A stretch of DNA of 64,000 nt from Burkholderiales bacterium (lineage in GTDB: Bacteria > Pseudomonadota > Gammaproteobacteria > Burkholderiales > Burkholderiaceae_C), in the NCBI GenBank assembly GCA_028868855.1, contig JAGWTR010000003.1, positions 124,001 through 188,000 of the forward strand, written 5' to 3'. Position 1 is the stretch's first letter. The number at the start of each line of letters is the position of its first letter. A program made the position numbers and the translations under genes. Positions 52,370 through 60,267 of this stretch are shown in pieces. The notes beneath the pieces were generated by a model. The model saw only the letters and a program-made list of their open reading frames with translations. It made no database searches and was not told the origin of the DNA.

Positions 52370-54490
52370 ATGGCCGTGGAGTTGGTTTTGTTCATGATGC
52401 AACGCTGGTGGCCAAGTTTGGTGCAGAAGTTTCAGCGCACGCCTTCCGCCGAGAAGCTGTCGGGGCGGATCCAGCGCGGCTGGGCGGGGCAATGGCTGAT
52501 GTTGACGCTGGGGCTGGCACTGGCCTGGGTGGTGGGCTGGGGGCTGGTGGTGCTCAACCGCGAGGCCACCCGTTTGAGCGCTCCGACGCTGGCCGACGGC
52601 GGCGGCGCCACGCTGCTGTTCCGAGAGGCTTGGTCCGTGGCCAGCGCGGCCAGTCTGTTTCCGGACAACGCAGCCGGCCAGACGGTGGCACTGCCAGATG
52701 AGTGGTCACGCACCCACCCGCATTACGAGGGCGCCGTTTGGTATCGGTTTCATTTCGACGCCCCTGCACAGCCTGGCCCGGAGCCCTTGCTGGCCGCTTA
52801 CATCGAGCGGGCGTGCTCCAGCGTCGAGGTGCACCTGAACGGCCAATTGCTGTACCGGGGCGGGCGGATGACCGAGCCGGTGTCGCGCCATTGTTCTCAG
52901 TCTCATGTGGTGCCGTTGCCCTCAAGCCTGATGCGAGGGGGTGACAACCAGCTGGACTTGAAGGTGGTGGGCCACCCGATTGACCGTGTCACGGCTCGGC
53001 AGCGGGCCGGTGGGCTGGCCGAGGTGCGTGTGGGCCACTTGTCGGACATGCAGCGCATGCACCAGGAGCAGGCATTCTGGTCCGAGACCATGGCGCAGGT
53101 CATCGGCGGCATCCTGGCGGTTCTGGGGCTGTTTGCCCTGGGCTTAGCCTGGGTCCGCCAGCTCAGCTACCTCACCTATTTCGGGCTGTTGACCGTGGGC
53201 TGGTCCTTGCTGACTGGGCGTTTGTGGTTGGAGACGATGCCGCTGACCAACGCCTCCGTCGAGGTCATGATCGCGATGACTTGTGCCCCGATGACCGCCT
53301 TTGCGATCAAGTTTTTGCTGGCTTACTCGGGGCATGGCATTCGAAACGCCACGGCACGCCATCGGGCTCGCCAGGTCAATGCGCTGTTGTGGGCGCAGTG
53401 TGTGCTGCTGCCTGTCAGCTTGTGGCTGGTGGGGGTGAACCACCTCTTCTTGGTCAGCCGCTGTTGGTATGTGCTGTTTGCGCTGGAACTGTTCGTGGCG
53501 ATTGGTTATTTCCTGTGGCATGCGGGGCGGGCGCGCCGGCCCGAGTTCTGGCTCATGAGCGTGGCGTTGGGGGTGGTTAGTGCCGTGCTGGGCATTGAGC
53601 TGTCGTTCCAGAACGGCCTGGTGCAGGTGGGGGGGGTGCACGTCACCCATTTCGTGATGCCGCTGTTGTATGCCGTGGTGGCGGTGCGACTGATCCAGGT
53701 CTATGCACAGGCGCTGCGAACGGCCGAAGGTGCGCGTCACCAGCTGGAAAAGCGCGTGCAGGAAATCAGCGGAGAGATCGAGCACAACTTCAATCAGATC
53801 GCCGAACTGCGCGTCGAGCAGATCGCCGAGAAAGAGCGCAAGCGCATCGCGGCCGACCTGCACGATGACCTGGGCGCCAAGCTGCTGACCATCGTGCACA
53901 CCAGCGACAACGACCGCATTTCCACCCTGGCGCGCGAGGCGCTGGAAGAGATGCGCCTGTCGGTGCGCGGCCTGACCGGCCGTCCGATGATTCTGTCGGA
54001 AGCGCTGGCCGATTGGCGGGCCGAGGTCGTGTCGCGTCTGGGACAGGCGGGCATCGAAGTGGAATGGCGCAACTCGGTCGAGGAGGTGCCCGAGCCCTTG
54101 TCGGCGCGCACTTATGTGCAGACCACCCGCATCATTCGCGAGGCGGTCAGCAACATCATCAAGCACAGCCAGGCCTCGCATGTGGGCATCCACACCGATG
54201 TGCACCTGGAGCACCATGACTTCTTGCTGGTAATCCAGGACAATGGACGCGGTATTCCGATGGAATTGGACGGTCGCCTGGATCGGGGCCACGGCATGAC
54301 CACCATGAAGCACCGCGCCAAGCAGCTCAATGGGCAATGCTTGGTGGAATCAGGGCCGGGTTTTGGCACGGTGATCCGCCTGACCTTGCCCTTGGAAATC
54401 GCCACGGTGCAACACAAGCTGCTGTCAGAGCCCGCAGGGGCCGCGGGCGCTGCTAGCATCCGTAACAGTGCTGCCGCAGGATCGCCCTGA
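52370..54490 (+). CDS. membrane sensor histidine kinase (7TM-DISM type, NarL-group)
   Basis: A 706-residue kinase. One N-terminal helix (WLMLTLGLALAWVVGWGLVVL), a periplasmic jelly-roll-like domain (about 60-240, with 'AVWYRFHFDAPAQ' and 'VEVHLNGQLLYRG'), seven membrane helices (about 250-455), a coiled coil, then HisKA_3 with the phospho-His in 'ERKRIAADLHDDLGAKLL' and HATPase_c 'VIQDNGRGIPMELDGRLDRGHGMTTMKHRAKQL'. The start is uncertain: ATGs at 52370, 52394 and 52397 are possible. It is followed 40 nt later by a LuxR-type response regulator, its likely partner. Divergent from phoH. Confidence 0.9.
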   Translation: MAVELVLFMMQRWWPSLVQKFQRTPSAEKLSGRIQRGWAGQWLMLTLGLALAWVVGWGLVVLNREATRLSAPTLADGGGATLLFREAWSVASAASLFPDNAAGQTVALPDEWSRTHPHYEGAVWYRFHFDAPAQPGPEPLLAAYIERACSSVEVHLNGQLLYRGGRMTEPVSRHCSQSHVVPLPSSLMRGGDNQLDLKVVGHPIDRVTARQRAGGLAEVRVGHLSDMQRMHQEQAFWSETMAQVIGGILAVLGLFALGLAWVRQLSYLTYFGLLTVGWSLLTGRLWLETMPLTNASVEVMIAMTCAPMTAFAIKFLLAYSGHGIRNATARHRARQVNALLWAQCVLLPVSLWLVGVNHLFLVSRCWYVLFALELFVAIGYFLWHAGRARRPEFWLMSVALGVVSAVLGIELSFQNGLVQVGGVHVTHFVMPLLYAVVAVRLIQVYAQALRTAEGARHQLEKRVQEISGEIEHNFNQIAELRVEQIAEKERKRIAADLHDDLGAKLLTIVHTSDNDRISTLAREALEEMRLSVRGLTGRPMILSEALADWRAEVVSRLGQAGIEVEWRNSVEEVPEPLSARTYVQTTRIIREAVSNIIKHSQASHVGIHTDVHLEHHDFLLVIQDNGRGIPMELDGRLDRGHGMTTMKHRAKQLNGQCLVESGPGFGTVIRLTLPLEIATVQHKLLSEPAGAAGAASIRNSAAAGSP

Positions 54491-54530
54491 TCTTGCGTGC
54501 AGACACGCCACTTGATGTGAGGTTCCCGCC

Positions 54531-55196
54531 ATGAAGCAAATCCTGTTGCTCGAAGACCTGCCTGAAATTCGTGCCTGGCTCAAAAGCCTGGCGCTGCAGG
54601 TGTTTCCGGGTGCGCACATCAGTGAAAGCGCTCGAGTCCACGATGCCCTGGAGCTGGTCAACGCCGTGCGCTTTGACGTGGCCTTGTGCGATCTGGGCCT
54701 GCCCGATGGCTCGGGGGTGGAGGTGATCCAGGCTCTGCGTGAAAAGCAGCCCGATGTGCAATCGGTGGTGGTCACCATCCACGACGACGACGAGCACCTG
54801 TTCCCTGCGTTGCAGGCCGGCGCGTTTGGCTACCTGCTCAAGGAGCAGTCGCGCGAGCAGCTCACCGAGCAGCTGCACCGCATCAGCCAGGGCGAGCCGC
54901 CGCTGTCGCCCTCCATTGCCCGGCGTGTGATCCAGTACTTCACCGCACAGGCCCGCCAGCAGCCGCCGGTGCAGGAGGCCGATTCGGTGACGCCGCACGT
55001 GCAACTGACCGACCGCGAAAACGAAGTGCTGCTGCGTGTGGCCAAGGGCTTCACGCTGCCCGAAATCGGCGTGCAGCTGAACCTGTCGCGCCACACCATC
55101 GCCGATTACGTCAAGCAGATCTACCGCAAGCTCAATGTGTCGTCGCGGGCCGAGGCCGCCCTGGAAGCGCAGCGCCTGGGCCTGTTCCGCCGATGA
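54531..55196 (+). CDS. NarL/LuxR-family response regulator
   Basis: A 221-residue regulator. Receiver domain with Asp54 as phospho-acceptor ('[15 protein letters not shown]') and Lys in '[13 protein letters not shown]'; LuxR-type HTH at about 150-210: '[45 protein letters not shown]'. It pairs with the upstream kinase. The stop overlaps the ruvA start by 4 nt (ATGA), so ruvA is translationally coupled to it. Confidence 0.94.
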   Translation: MKQILLLEDLPEIRAWLKSLALQVFPGAHISESARVHDALELVNAVRFDVALCDLGLPDGSGVEVIQALREKQPDVQSVVVTIHDDDEHLFPALQAGAFGYLLKEQSREQLTEQLHRISQGEPPLSPSIARRVIQYFTAQARQQPPVQEADSVTPHVQLTDRENEVLLRVAKGFTLPEIGVQLNLSRHTIADYVKQIYRKLNVSSRAEAALEAQRLGLFRR

Positions 55197-55768
55197 TTTC
55201 TCGTCTGACCGGGCTGCTGGCCGAGAAGTCCCCCCCGCATGTGCTGGTCGATGTGAACGGGGTGGGCTATGAAGTCCAGGTGCCCATGAGCACCTTTTAC
55301 AACCTGCCCGAACTGGGCGCGCGCGTGACGCTGCTGACCCAGTTCGTGGTGCGCGAGGATGCGCAGTTGCTGTATGGCTTCCTGACCGTTGGGGAGCGCG
55401 CCTCGTTTCGTGAGCTGACCAAGATCAGTGGGGTCGGCCCTCGCATCGCTTTGGCGCTGTTGTCGGGCTTGAGCACCGGCGAGCTGGCACAGGCGGTGGC
55501 GGCTCAGGACGCCGCCCGGCTGGTCAAGGTGCCGGGCATTGGCAAGAAAACCGCCGAGCGTTTGCTGCTTGAACTCAAGGGCAAGCTGGCCCCGACGCTG
55601 GCACCCGGTGCGGTGGCGCTGGTCAATGATGCCCAGTCCGACATCCTGCAAGCCTTGCTGGCCCTGGGCTACACCGAGCGCGAAGCCCAGGCCGTGCTCA
55701 AGCAATTGCCCTCCGAGGTGTCGGTCAGTGATGGCATCAAACTGGCGCTCAAGACCCTGGCGCGTTGA
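55193..55768 (+). CDS. ruvA: Holliday junction DNA helicase subunit RuvA
   Basis: A 191-residue DNA-binding subunit that holds Holliday junctions for RuvB branch migration. '[35 protein letters not shown]' OB fold, two helix-hairpin-helix motifs ('[18 protein letters not shown]', '[21 protein letters not shown]') and the C-terminal RuvB-contact domain '[22 protein letters not shown]'. No ruvB or ruvC is adjacent in this window; it follows the two-component genes instead. Full length. Confidence 0.97.
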   Translation: MISRLTGLLAEKSPPHVLVDVNGVGYEVQVPMSTFYNLPELGARVTLLTQFVVREDAQLLYGFLTVGERASFRELTKISGVGPRIALALLSGLSTGELAQAVAAQDAARLVKVPGIGKKTAERLLLELKGKLAPTLAPGAVALVNDAQSDILQALLALGYTEREAQAVLKQLPSEVSVSDGIKLALKTLAR

Positions 55769-55784
55769 GAGGTTGACAAGCAGT

Positions 55785-56669
55785 ATGCGCAGTGATGTTT
55801 GGAAGCGGTTCAGGGCCGCATTGACGGTGGGCTCGGTGGTCTGGCTGACGGGTGCGTGGCCGGTGGGGGCGCATGCCGCGCTGCCGCCCGCCCAGGCTGT
55901 TGCGGTGGTCGCCGCGACGCCGCAGCAGTTCTGTCAGCAGGTCACGCAGCGCTTGCCCAATGTGTCGATGGCGCTGTGCGCCCAGGCGCAGCTGATGCTC
56001 AATGGCGCCCGCTCTGTGCAGGGGCGCCCTTTGTTCCAGCGCGATGTGATCTCGCCCAATGCGCACCTGCGCGTGCTGGTGGTTGGCGGGGTGCATGGCG
56101 ACGAGCTGTCGTCCACCGCCGTCGTGCTGCACTGGGTGAGGGCCGCCATGGAAGTCCCCTCGAACATCCACTGGCGGTTTGTCCCGCTGATGAACCCCGA
56201 TGGCATGTTCCTGGCCACGCCCACGCGCACCAATGCCCGCGGGGTGGACCTGAATCGCAACTTCCCCACGCCCAACTGGGACAAGGAGGCGCCGTTCTAT
56301 TGGGCCAAGCGCACCAAGAATGACCCGCGCCGTTATCCTGGCCCACAACCGCTGTCTGAGCCGGAAAGCCGTTGGTTGTTCAACGAGATGGATCGCTGGA
56401 AGCCCAACCTGATCGTGGCGGTGCATGCGCCCTACGGTGTGCTGGACTTTGACGGACCCACCTCGCCACCGCAACGCCTGGGCCGCCTGTACCTGGACCA
56501 GGTGGGTATTTTTCCGGGCAGCCTGGGCAACTATGGCGGGGTGCACAAGAAAGTGCCGGTGGTGACCATTGAGTTGCCCAGCGCGCTGCGCACGCCGCAG
56601 GAGGCCGAGATCCGGCAGATGTGGCTCGACCTGCTGCGCTGGACCGCCGAACGCCTCGGCGCCGCGTGA
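55785..56669 (+). CDS. periplasmic M14-family zinc carboxypeptidase (MpaA-like)
   Basis: A 294-residue secreted carboxypeptidase-like enzyme. Signal peptide ends GAHAALPP. Zinc ligands: 'VVGGVHGDELSSTAVV' (HxxE) and the later His in 'LIVAVHAPYGVLDFDG'; 'LMNPDGMFLATPTRTNARGVDLNRNFPTPNW' is the substrate region; catalytic Glu in 'VVTIELPSALR'. It resembles MpaA murein peptide amidases, which remove meso-diaminopimelate from muropeptides. The ATG at 55785 is 16 nt after ruvA. Confidence 0.9.
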   Translation: MRSDVWKRFRAALTVGSVVWLTGAWPVGAHAALPPAQAVAVVAATPQQFCQQVTQRLPNVSMALCAQAQLMLNGARSVQGRPLFQRDVISPNAHLRVLVVGGVHGDELSSTAVVLHWVRAAMEVPSNIHWRFVPLMNPDGMFLATPTRTNARGVDLNRNFPTPNWDKEAPFYWAKRTKNDPRRYPGPQPLSEPESRWLFNEMDRWKPNLIVAVHAPYGVLDFDGPTSPPQRLGRLYLDQVGIFPGSLGNYGGVHKKVPVVTIELPSALRTPQEAEIRQMWLDLLRWTAERLGAA

Positions 56670-56676
56670 TGGCCAC

Positions 56677-58320
56677 TCAGTGCGTTGGCGGCGCGGCCTG
56701 CGTGCTGGGTAGCGTGGCCAAGATGGTCAGCAGCCGGTTGATCTGCAAAGGTTTGACCAGGTATTGATTGAAGCCCGCCTGCAAGGCGCGTGCGATGTGA
56801 TCGGGCATGGCATCACCGCTCAGGGCGATCAAAGGCAGCTTCCTGAATTCGGGCTTGGCGCGCAGTTTGCGGCACAGGTCCAGCCCGCTGCCGTCGGGCA
56901 AGTTGATGTCGACCAGGGCCACATCGGGTTGCATGGCCTCGATGCGGGCCAGGCCTTCGGCGGCGGTGTCGGCCGACACCAGACGCACCTGCGGGTAGGT
57001 GGCGAACAGGGCTTCGACCAGGCTGCGATTCAAGGGGTTGTCTTCGACGTGCACCACGCGCAGCGCCGGCAGCATCACCAGGGGCTCGGAGGGGCGGGCG
57101 GTCGTGGGCGACTGGGTCGAGAGGGACCGCTCGGCCAGCGGCAGCTTGAGCGCGAACACGCTGCCCTCGCCCAGGGTGCTGTGCACTTCGATGCGGCCGT
57201 GCATCAAGGCGGCCATGCGCTGCGCCACCGCCAAACCCAGACCATGGCCATCGGAGGTGTCCTGGCCCATGCTGCGGTCCAGTCGCGTGAAAGGCTGGAA
57301 GAGTTTGGGCAGATCGCCTTGGTCAATGCCCACGCCCTGGTCGCGCACTTCGACCATGCCCAGGCGTTCGTCCGTGGCCTCGCGGGCCCGCAGCCACACG
57401 GTGCCTCCTGCGGGACTGACGCGGATGGCGTTGTTGAGCAACTGCACCAGGATGTCGCGGGTTGCGTGGGCATCGGCCCACACGGTGTGTGGCGCACAGT
57501 CCACCACCACGGTCACGTCGCGGGCGCTGGCCAGGGTTTCCTGGGCGGCGCAGACCTCGCGCAGCAAGCCGGTCATGGCCAGACGCTGTGGCCGCATGCT
57601 GACCGAGGGCTCATCCAGCCGGGCATAGTCCAGCGCCTGATCCAGCAAGGTCAACAGTTGCTGGCCGGCGGTGCGGATGTGTCCCAACTGGCGTTGCAAG
57701 GGTTCGGGCATGCCCTGCGTGTCCTGCATGTCCAGCAGTTGTGAAAAGCCCATGATCGCGTTCAGGGGCGAGCGCATGCTGTGACCCATGCGGGCCAGGA
57801 AATCGGCCTTGGCCGCCAGGGCCAGTTCAGCCTGCAGGCGGCGGGTGTGCTCGCTTTCGGCGCGTCGCTGGGGGCTGATGTCGCGCATCAGCTCGATGTA
57901 GCGGGTGACCTGGCCGTCCGGTGCCGGCACCGGATGCACGGTGCGCGACACCCAGATGGGCTCGCCATCCTTGCGGTGCTCGCAGATTTCCAGGCCTTCA
58001 ATGGCATGGCCCTGCGCCAGCGTCTGGTTGATGCGGGTGATCAGGGTGGCCTCGGTGTGCGGGCCGCTGAGCAGTTCTTCGGGTTGCTGGTCGAGGCTTT
58101 CGGCCAGGGAAAAACCGGTCAGGCGCGTGAAGGCGGGGTTGACCCAGCGGATGCAGCGCTGGGCATCGCAGATCATGACCGCATCGCTCACGCGATCGAC
58201 CAGCAGCGCCAGCTCTTGGTTGGTGGCCTGGGCCATTTGCAAGGCGGCCTGGATCTGGCGCAGCTGCTGGTTCTGGTCGGCGGTCGTGTCAGACTCGATG
58301 GCAATGGTTTCGTGGGCCAT
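56677..58320 (-). CDS. hybrid sensor kinase (PAS, HisKA, HATPase, receiver)
   Basis: A 547-residue soluble kinase. PAS domain at about 45-160 ('RVSDAVMICDAQRCIRWVNPAFTRLTGFSLAESLDQQPEELLSGPHT' region), histidine box 'FLARMGHSMRSPLNAIMGFSQLL' (HSMRSP instead of HELRTP), HATPase with 'LLNNAIRVSPAGG' and 'DGHGLGLAVAQRMAALMHG', then a receiver with 'PDVALVDINLPDGSGLDL'. There are no membrane helices. It lacks an adjacent response regulator. The ATG at 58320 gives MAHETIAIES. Confidence 0.9.
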   Translation of the reverse strand: MAHETIAIESDTTADQNQQLRQIQAALQMAQATNQELALLVDRVSDAVMICDAQRCIRWVNPAFTRLTGFSLAESLDQQPEELLSGPHTEATLITRINQTLAQGHAIEGLEICEHRKDGEPIWVSRTVHPVPAPDGQVTRYIELMRDISPQRRAESEHTRRLQAELALAAKADFLARMGHSMRSPLNAIMGFSQLLDMQDTQGMPEPLQRQLGHIRTAGQQLLTLLDQALDYARLDEPSVSMRPQRLAMTGLLREVCAAQETLASARDVTVVVDCAPHTVWADAHATRDILVQLLNNAIRVSPAGGTVWLRAREATDERLGMVEVRDQGVGIDQGDLPKLFQPFTRLDRSMGQDTSDGHGLGLAVAQRMAALMHGRIEVHSTLGEGSVFALKLPLAERSLSTQSPTTARPSEPLVMLPALRVVHVEDNPLNRSLVEALFATYPQVRLVSADTAAEGLARIEAMQPDVALVDINLPDGSGLDLCRKLRAKPEFRKLPLIALSGDAMPDHIARALQAGFNQYLVKPLQINRLLTILATLPSTQAAPPTH

Positions 58321-58400
58321 GGTGCTTCTCCTCTCGACAGCCTGCATTCAATGTGGCGACGCAGGTCTGCCGTGCGCTCACCGATGCCTGGTGAGCAAGG

Positions 58401-58430
58401 CTGACAACACTTCCTCCATGATGTCAGAAT
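58401..58430 (+). promoter_or_regulatory. possible sigma70 promoter of the cytosolic glutathione peroxidase gene
   Basis: CTGACA (58401-58406) and CAGAAT (58425-58430) are separated by 18 nt, about 40 nt before the ATG. Both boxes are one or two mismatches from consensus. Low confidence. Confidence 0.3.
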
Positions 58431-58470
58431 GATTGACCCCAGTGTAGGTACTTTGAAGGATCTTCAGGCG

Positions 58471-58959
58471 ATGACCCCCTCTATTTATGACTTTGACGCC
58501 CAATCGGTCGACGGGCAGCTCGTTAAGCTGGAGGCGTACCGGGGAAAGGTGCTGCTGATCGTCAACACGGCCAGCAAATGTGGCTTCACGCCACAGTTTG
58601 AGGGCCTGGAGGCGCTCTGGAAGGACTACGGCAGCCGGGGCTTGATGGTGCTGGGGTTTCCGTGCAACCAGTTTGCCGGGCAAGACCCTGGCAGCAACGC
58701 GGAGATCGCCTCATTCTGCCAACTCAACTATGGCGTCAGCTTCCCGATGATGGGCAAGATCGATGTCAATGGCCCTGCCGCCCACCCGCTGTACCAGTGG
58801 CTGGTGCGCGAGGCCCCGGGCATTTTGGGCACCAAGGCCATCAAGTGGAATTTCACCAAGTTCCTGGTGGGCCGCGATGGCCAGGTGCTGGGCCGCTACG
58901 CCCCCACCGACACACCCAAGGCCCTGCGCGCCGACCTTGAAAAGGCCCTGGCGGCCTGA
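58471..58959 (+). CDS. glutathione peroxidase (cytosolic)
   Basis: A 162-residue GPx-family peroxidase without a signal peptide. Cys37 ('NTASKCGFTPQFEGLEAL'), Gln67 ('GFPCNQFAGQDPG'), Trp126 and Asn127 ('IKWNFTKFLVG') make the complete catalytic tetrad in the Cys form. Known bacterial members often use thioredoxin as donor. AAGGA precedes the ATG at 58471. It is followed after 55 nt by the aminotransferase gene in the same direction. Confidence 0.95.
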   Translation: MTPSIYDFDAQSVDGQLVKLEAYRGKVLLIVNTASKCGFTPQFEGLEALWKDYGSRGLMVLGFPCNQFAGQDPGSNAEIASFCQLNYGVSFPMMGKIDVNGPAAHPLYQWLVREAPGILGTKAIKWNFTKFLVGRDGQVLGRYAPTDTPKALRADLEKALAA

Positions 58960-59014
58960 GCGTTCGCTCTGCGCCGCAGCGTTATCTCCACTGACTTATT
59001 TGCACGAGACCGGC

Positions 59015-60223
59015 ATGTTCCAACACGTTGACGCCTACCCGGGCGACCCCATCCTCACGCTCAACGAGGATTTCCAGAAAGACCCGCGAGTGGCGGGCGT
59101 TGGCAAGATCAACCTCAGCATCGGCATTTACTTTGACGACGCCGGGCGCCTGCCCGTGATGGCCGCCGTGCGCGAGGCTGAAACCGCGATGCTCAGCCAC
59201 ATTGGCCCCAAGCCCTATCAGCCCATGGTGGGCGCGGCCAACTACCGCGAGGCCGTGCAGCACCTGCTGTTCGGCGCCGAGCACGAGGCCGTCAAGGCCG
59301 GCCGCATTGCGACGCTGCAAACCCTGGGGGGCTCGGGCGGCCTGAAGGTGGGCGGCGACTTCCTGAAGCGTTACTTCCCCGATTCGCAAGTGTGGATCAG
59401 CGACCCGACCTGGGACAACCACCGCGCCATGTTTGAAGGCTCGGGCTTTCAGGTCAACACCTATCCGTATTACGACGCGGCCACGGGCGGGCTCGCGTTC
59501 AAAGCCATGCTGGACACGATCCAGGGCCTGCCCAAGCACAGCATCGTGCTGCTGCATGCCTGCTGTCACAACCCGACCGGCGTGGACCTGAGCGAGGCGC
59601 AGTGGGCCGAGTTGATCCCGGTGCTGCGCGATCGCCAGTTGCTGCCTTATCTGGACATCGCCTATCAAGGCTTTGGCGATGGTATTGAGGCCGACGCCCA
59701 TGCCGTGCGCGCCCTGGCCTCGGCGGGCGCCAGCTTCTTCGTGGCCAATTCGTTTTCCAAGAGCTTCTCGCTGTATGGCGAGCGCGTGGGCGGTTTGAGC
59801 GTGGTCTGCCCCGACAAGGATCAGGCCGATCGCGTGCTGGGCCAGCTGATGTCGGCGGTGCGGCGCAACTATTCCAGCCCGCCCACCCATGGCGGCCAGA
59901 TCGTGGCCCGTGTGCTGCAAACGCCAGCCTTGCGCCAGGTGTGGGCCGACGAGCTGGAGGCCATGCGCACCCGCATCCAGGCCATGCGCCGCCAGTTGCA
60001 CGCCGGCTTGAGCGCACGCCTGCCGGGGCGTGACTTCAACTACTTCCTGACCCAGCGCGGCATGTTCAGCTACACCGGGCTGAGCGCGGCGCAGTGCGAT
60101 GTGCTGCGTGAGCAGCATGGTGTGTACCTGGTGCGCTCGGGCCGCATGTGCGTGGCGGGCCTGAACGCCGGCAATGTGGACCGCGTGGCCGAGGCGATGG
60201 CGGCGGTGCTGGCTCGGGGCTAG
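59015..60223 (+). CDS. tyrB: aromatic amino acid aminotransferase
   Basis: A 402-residue class I PLP aminotransferase of the AspC/TyrB group. 'MFQHVDAYPGDPILTLNEDFQKDPR' and 'KINLSIGIYFDDAGRLPVM' at the N-terminus, 'DPTWDNHRAMFEGSGF', 'LLHACCHNPTGVDLSEAQW', and the PLP Lys in 'SFSKSFSLYGERVGGLSVVC', with 'MCVAGLN' and an Arg near the C-terminus. TyrB-like enzymes transaminate phenylalanine, tyrosine and aspartate. ATG at 59015. Confidence 0.92.
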   Translation: MFQHVDAYPGDPILTLNEDFQKDPRVAGVGKINLSIGIYFDDAGRLPVMAAVREAETAMLSHIGPKPYQPMVGAANYREAVQHLLFGAEHEAVKAGRIATLQTLGGSGGLKVGGDFLKRYFPDSQVWISDPTWDNHRAMFEGSGFQVNTYPYYDAATGGLAFKAMLDTIQGLPKHSIVLLHACCHNPTGVDLSEAQWAELIPVLRDRQLLPYLDIAYQGFGDGIEADAHAVRALASAGASFFVANSFSKSFSLYGERVGGLSVVCPDKDQADRVLGQLMSAVRRNYSSPPTHGGQIVARVLQTPALRQVWADELEAMRTRIQAMRRQLHAGLSARLPGRDFNYFLTQRGMFSYTGLSAAQCDVLREQHGVYLVRSGRMCVAGLNAGNVDRVAEAMAAVLARG

Positions 60224-60267
60224 GGCCACCCCACTCGCCTGATCGGCGGGTGCGCTGCGCATGGGTT

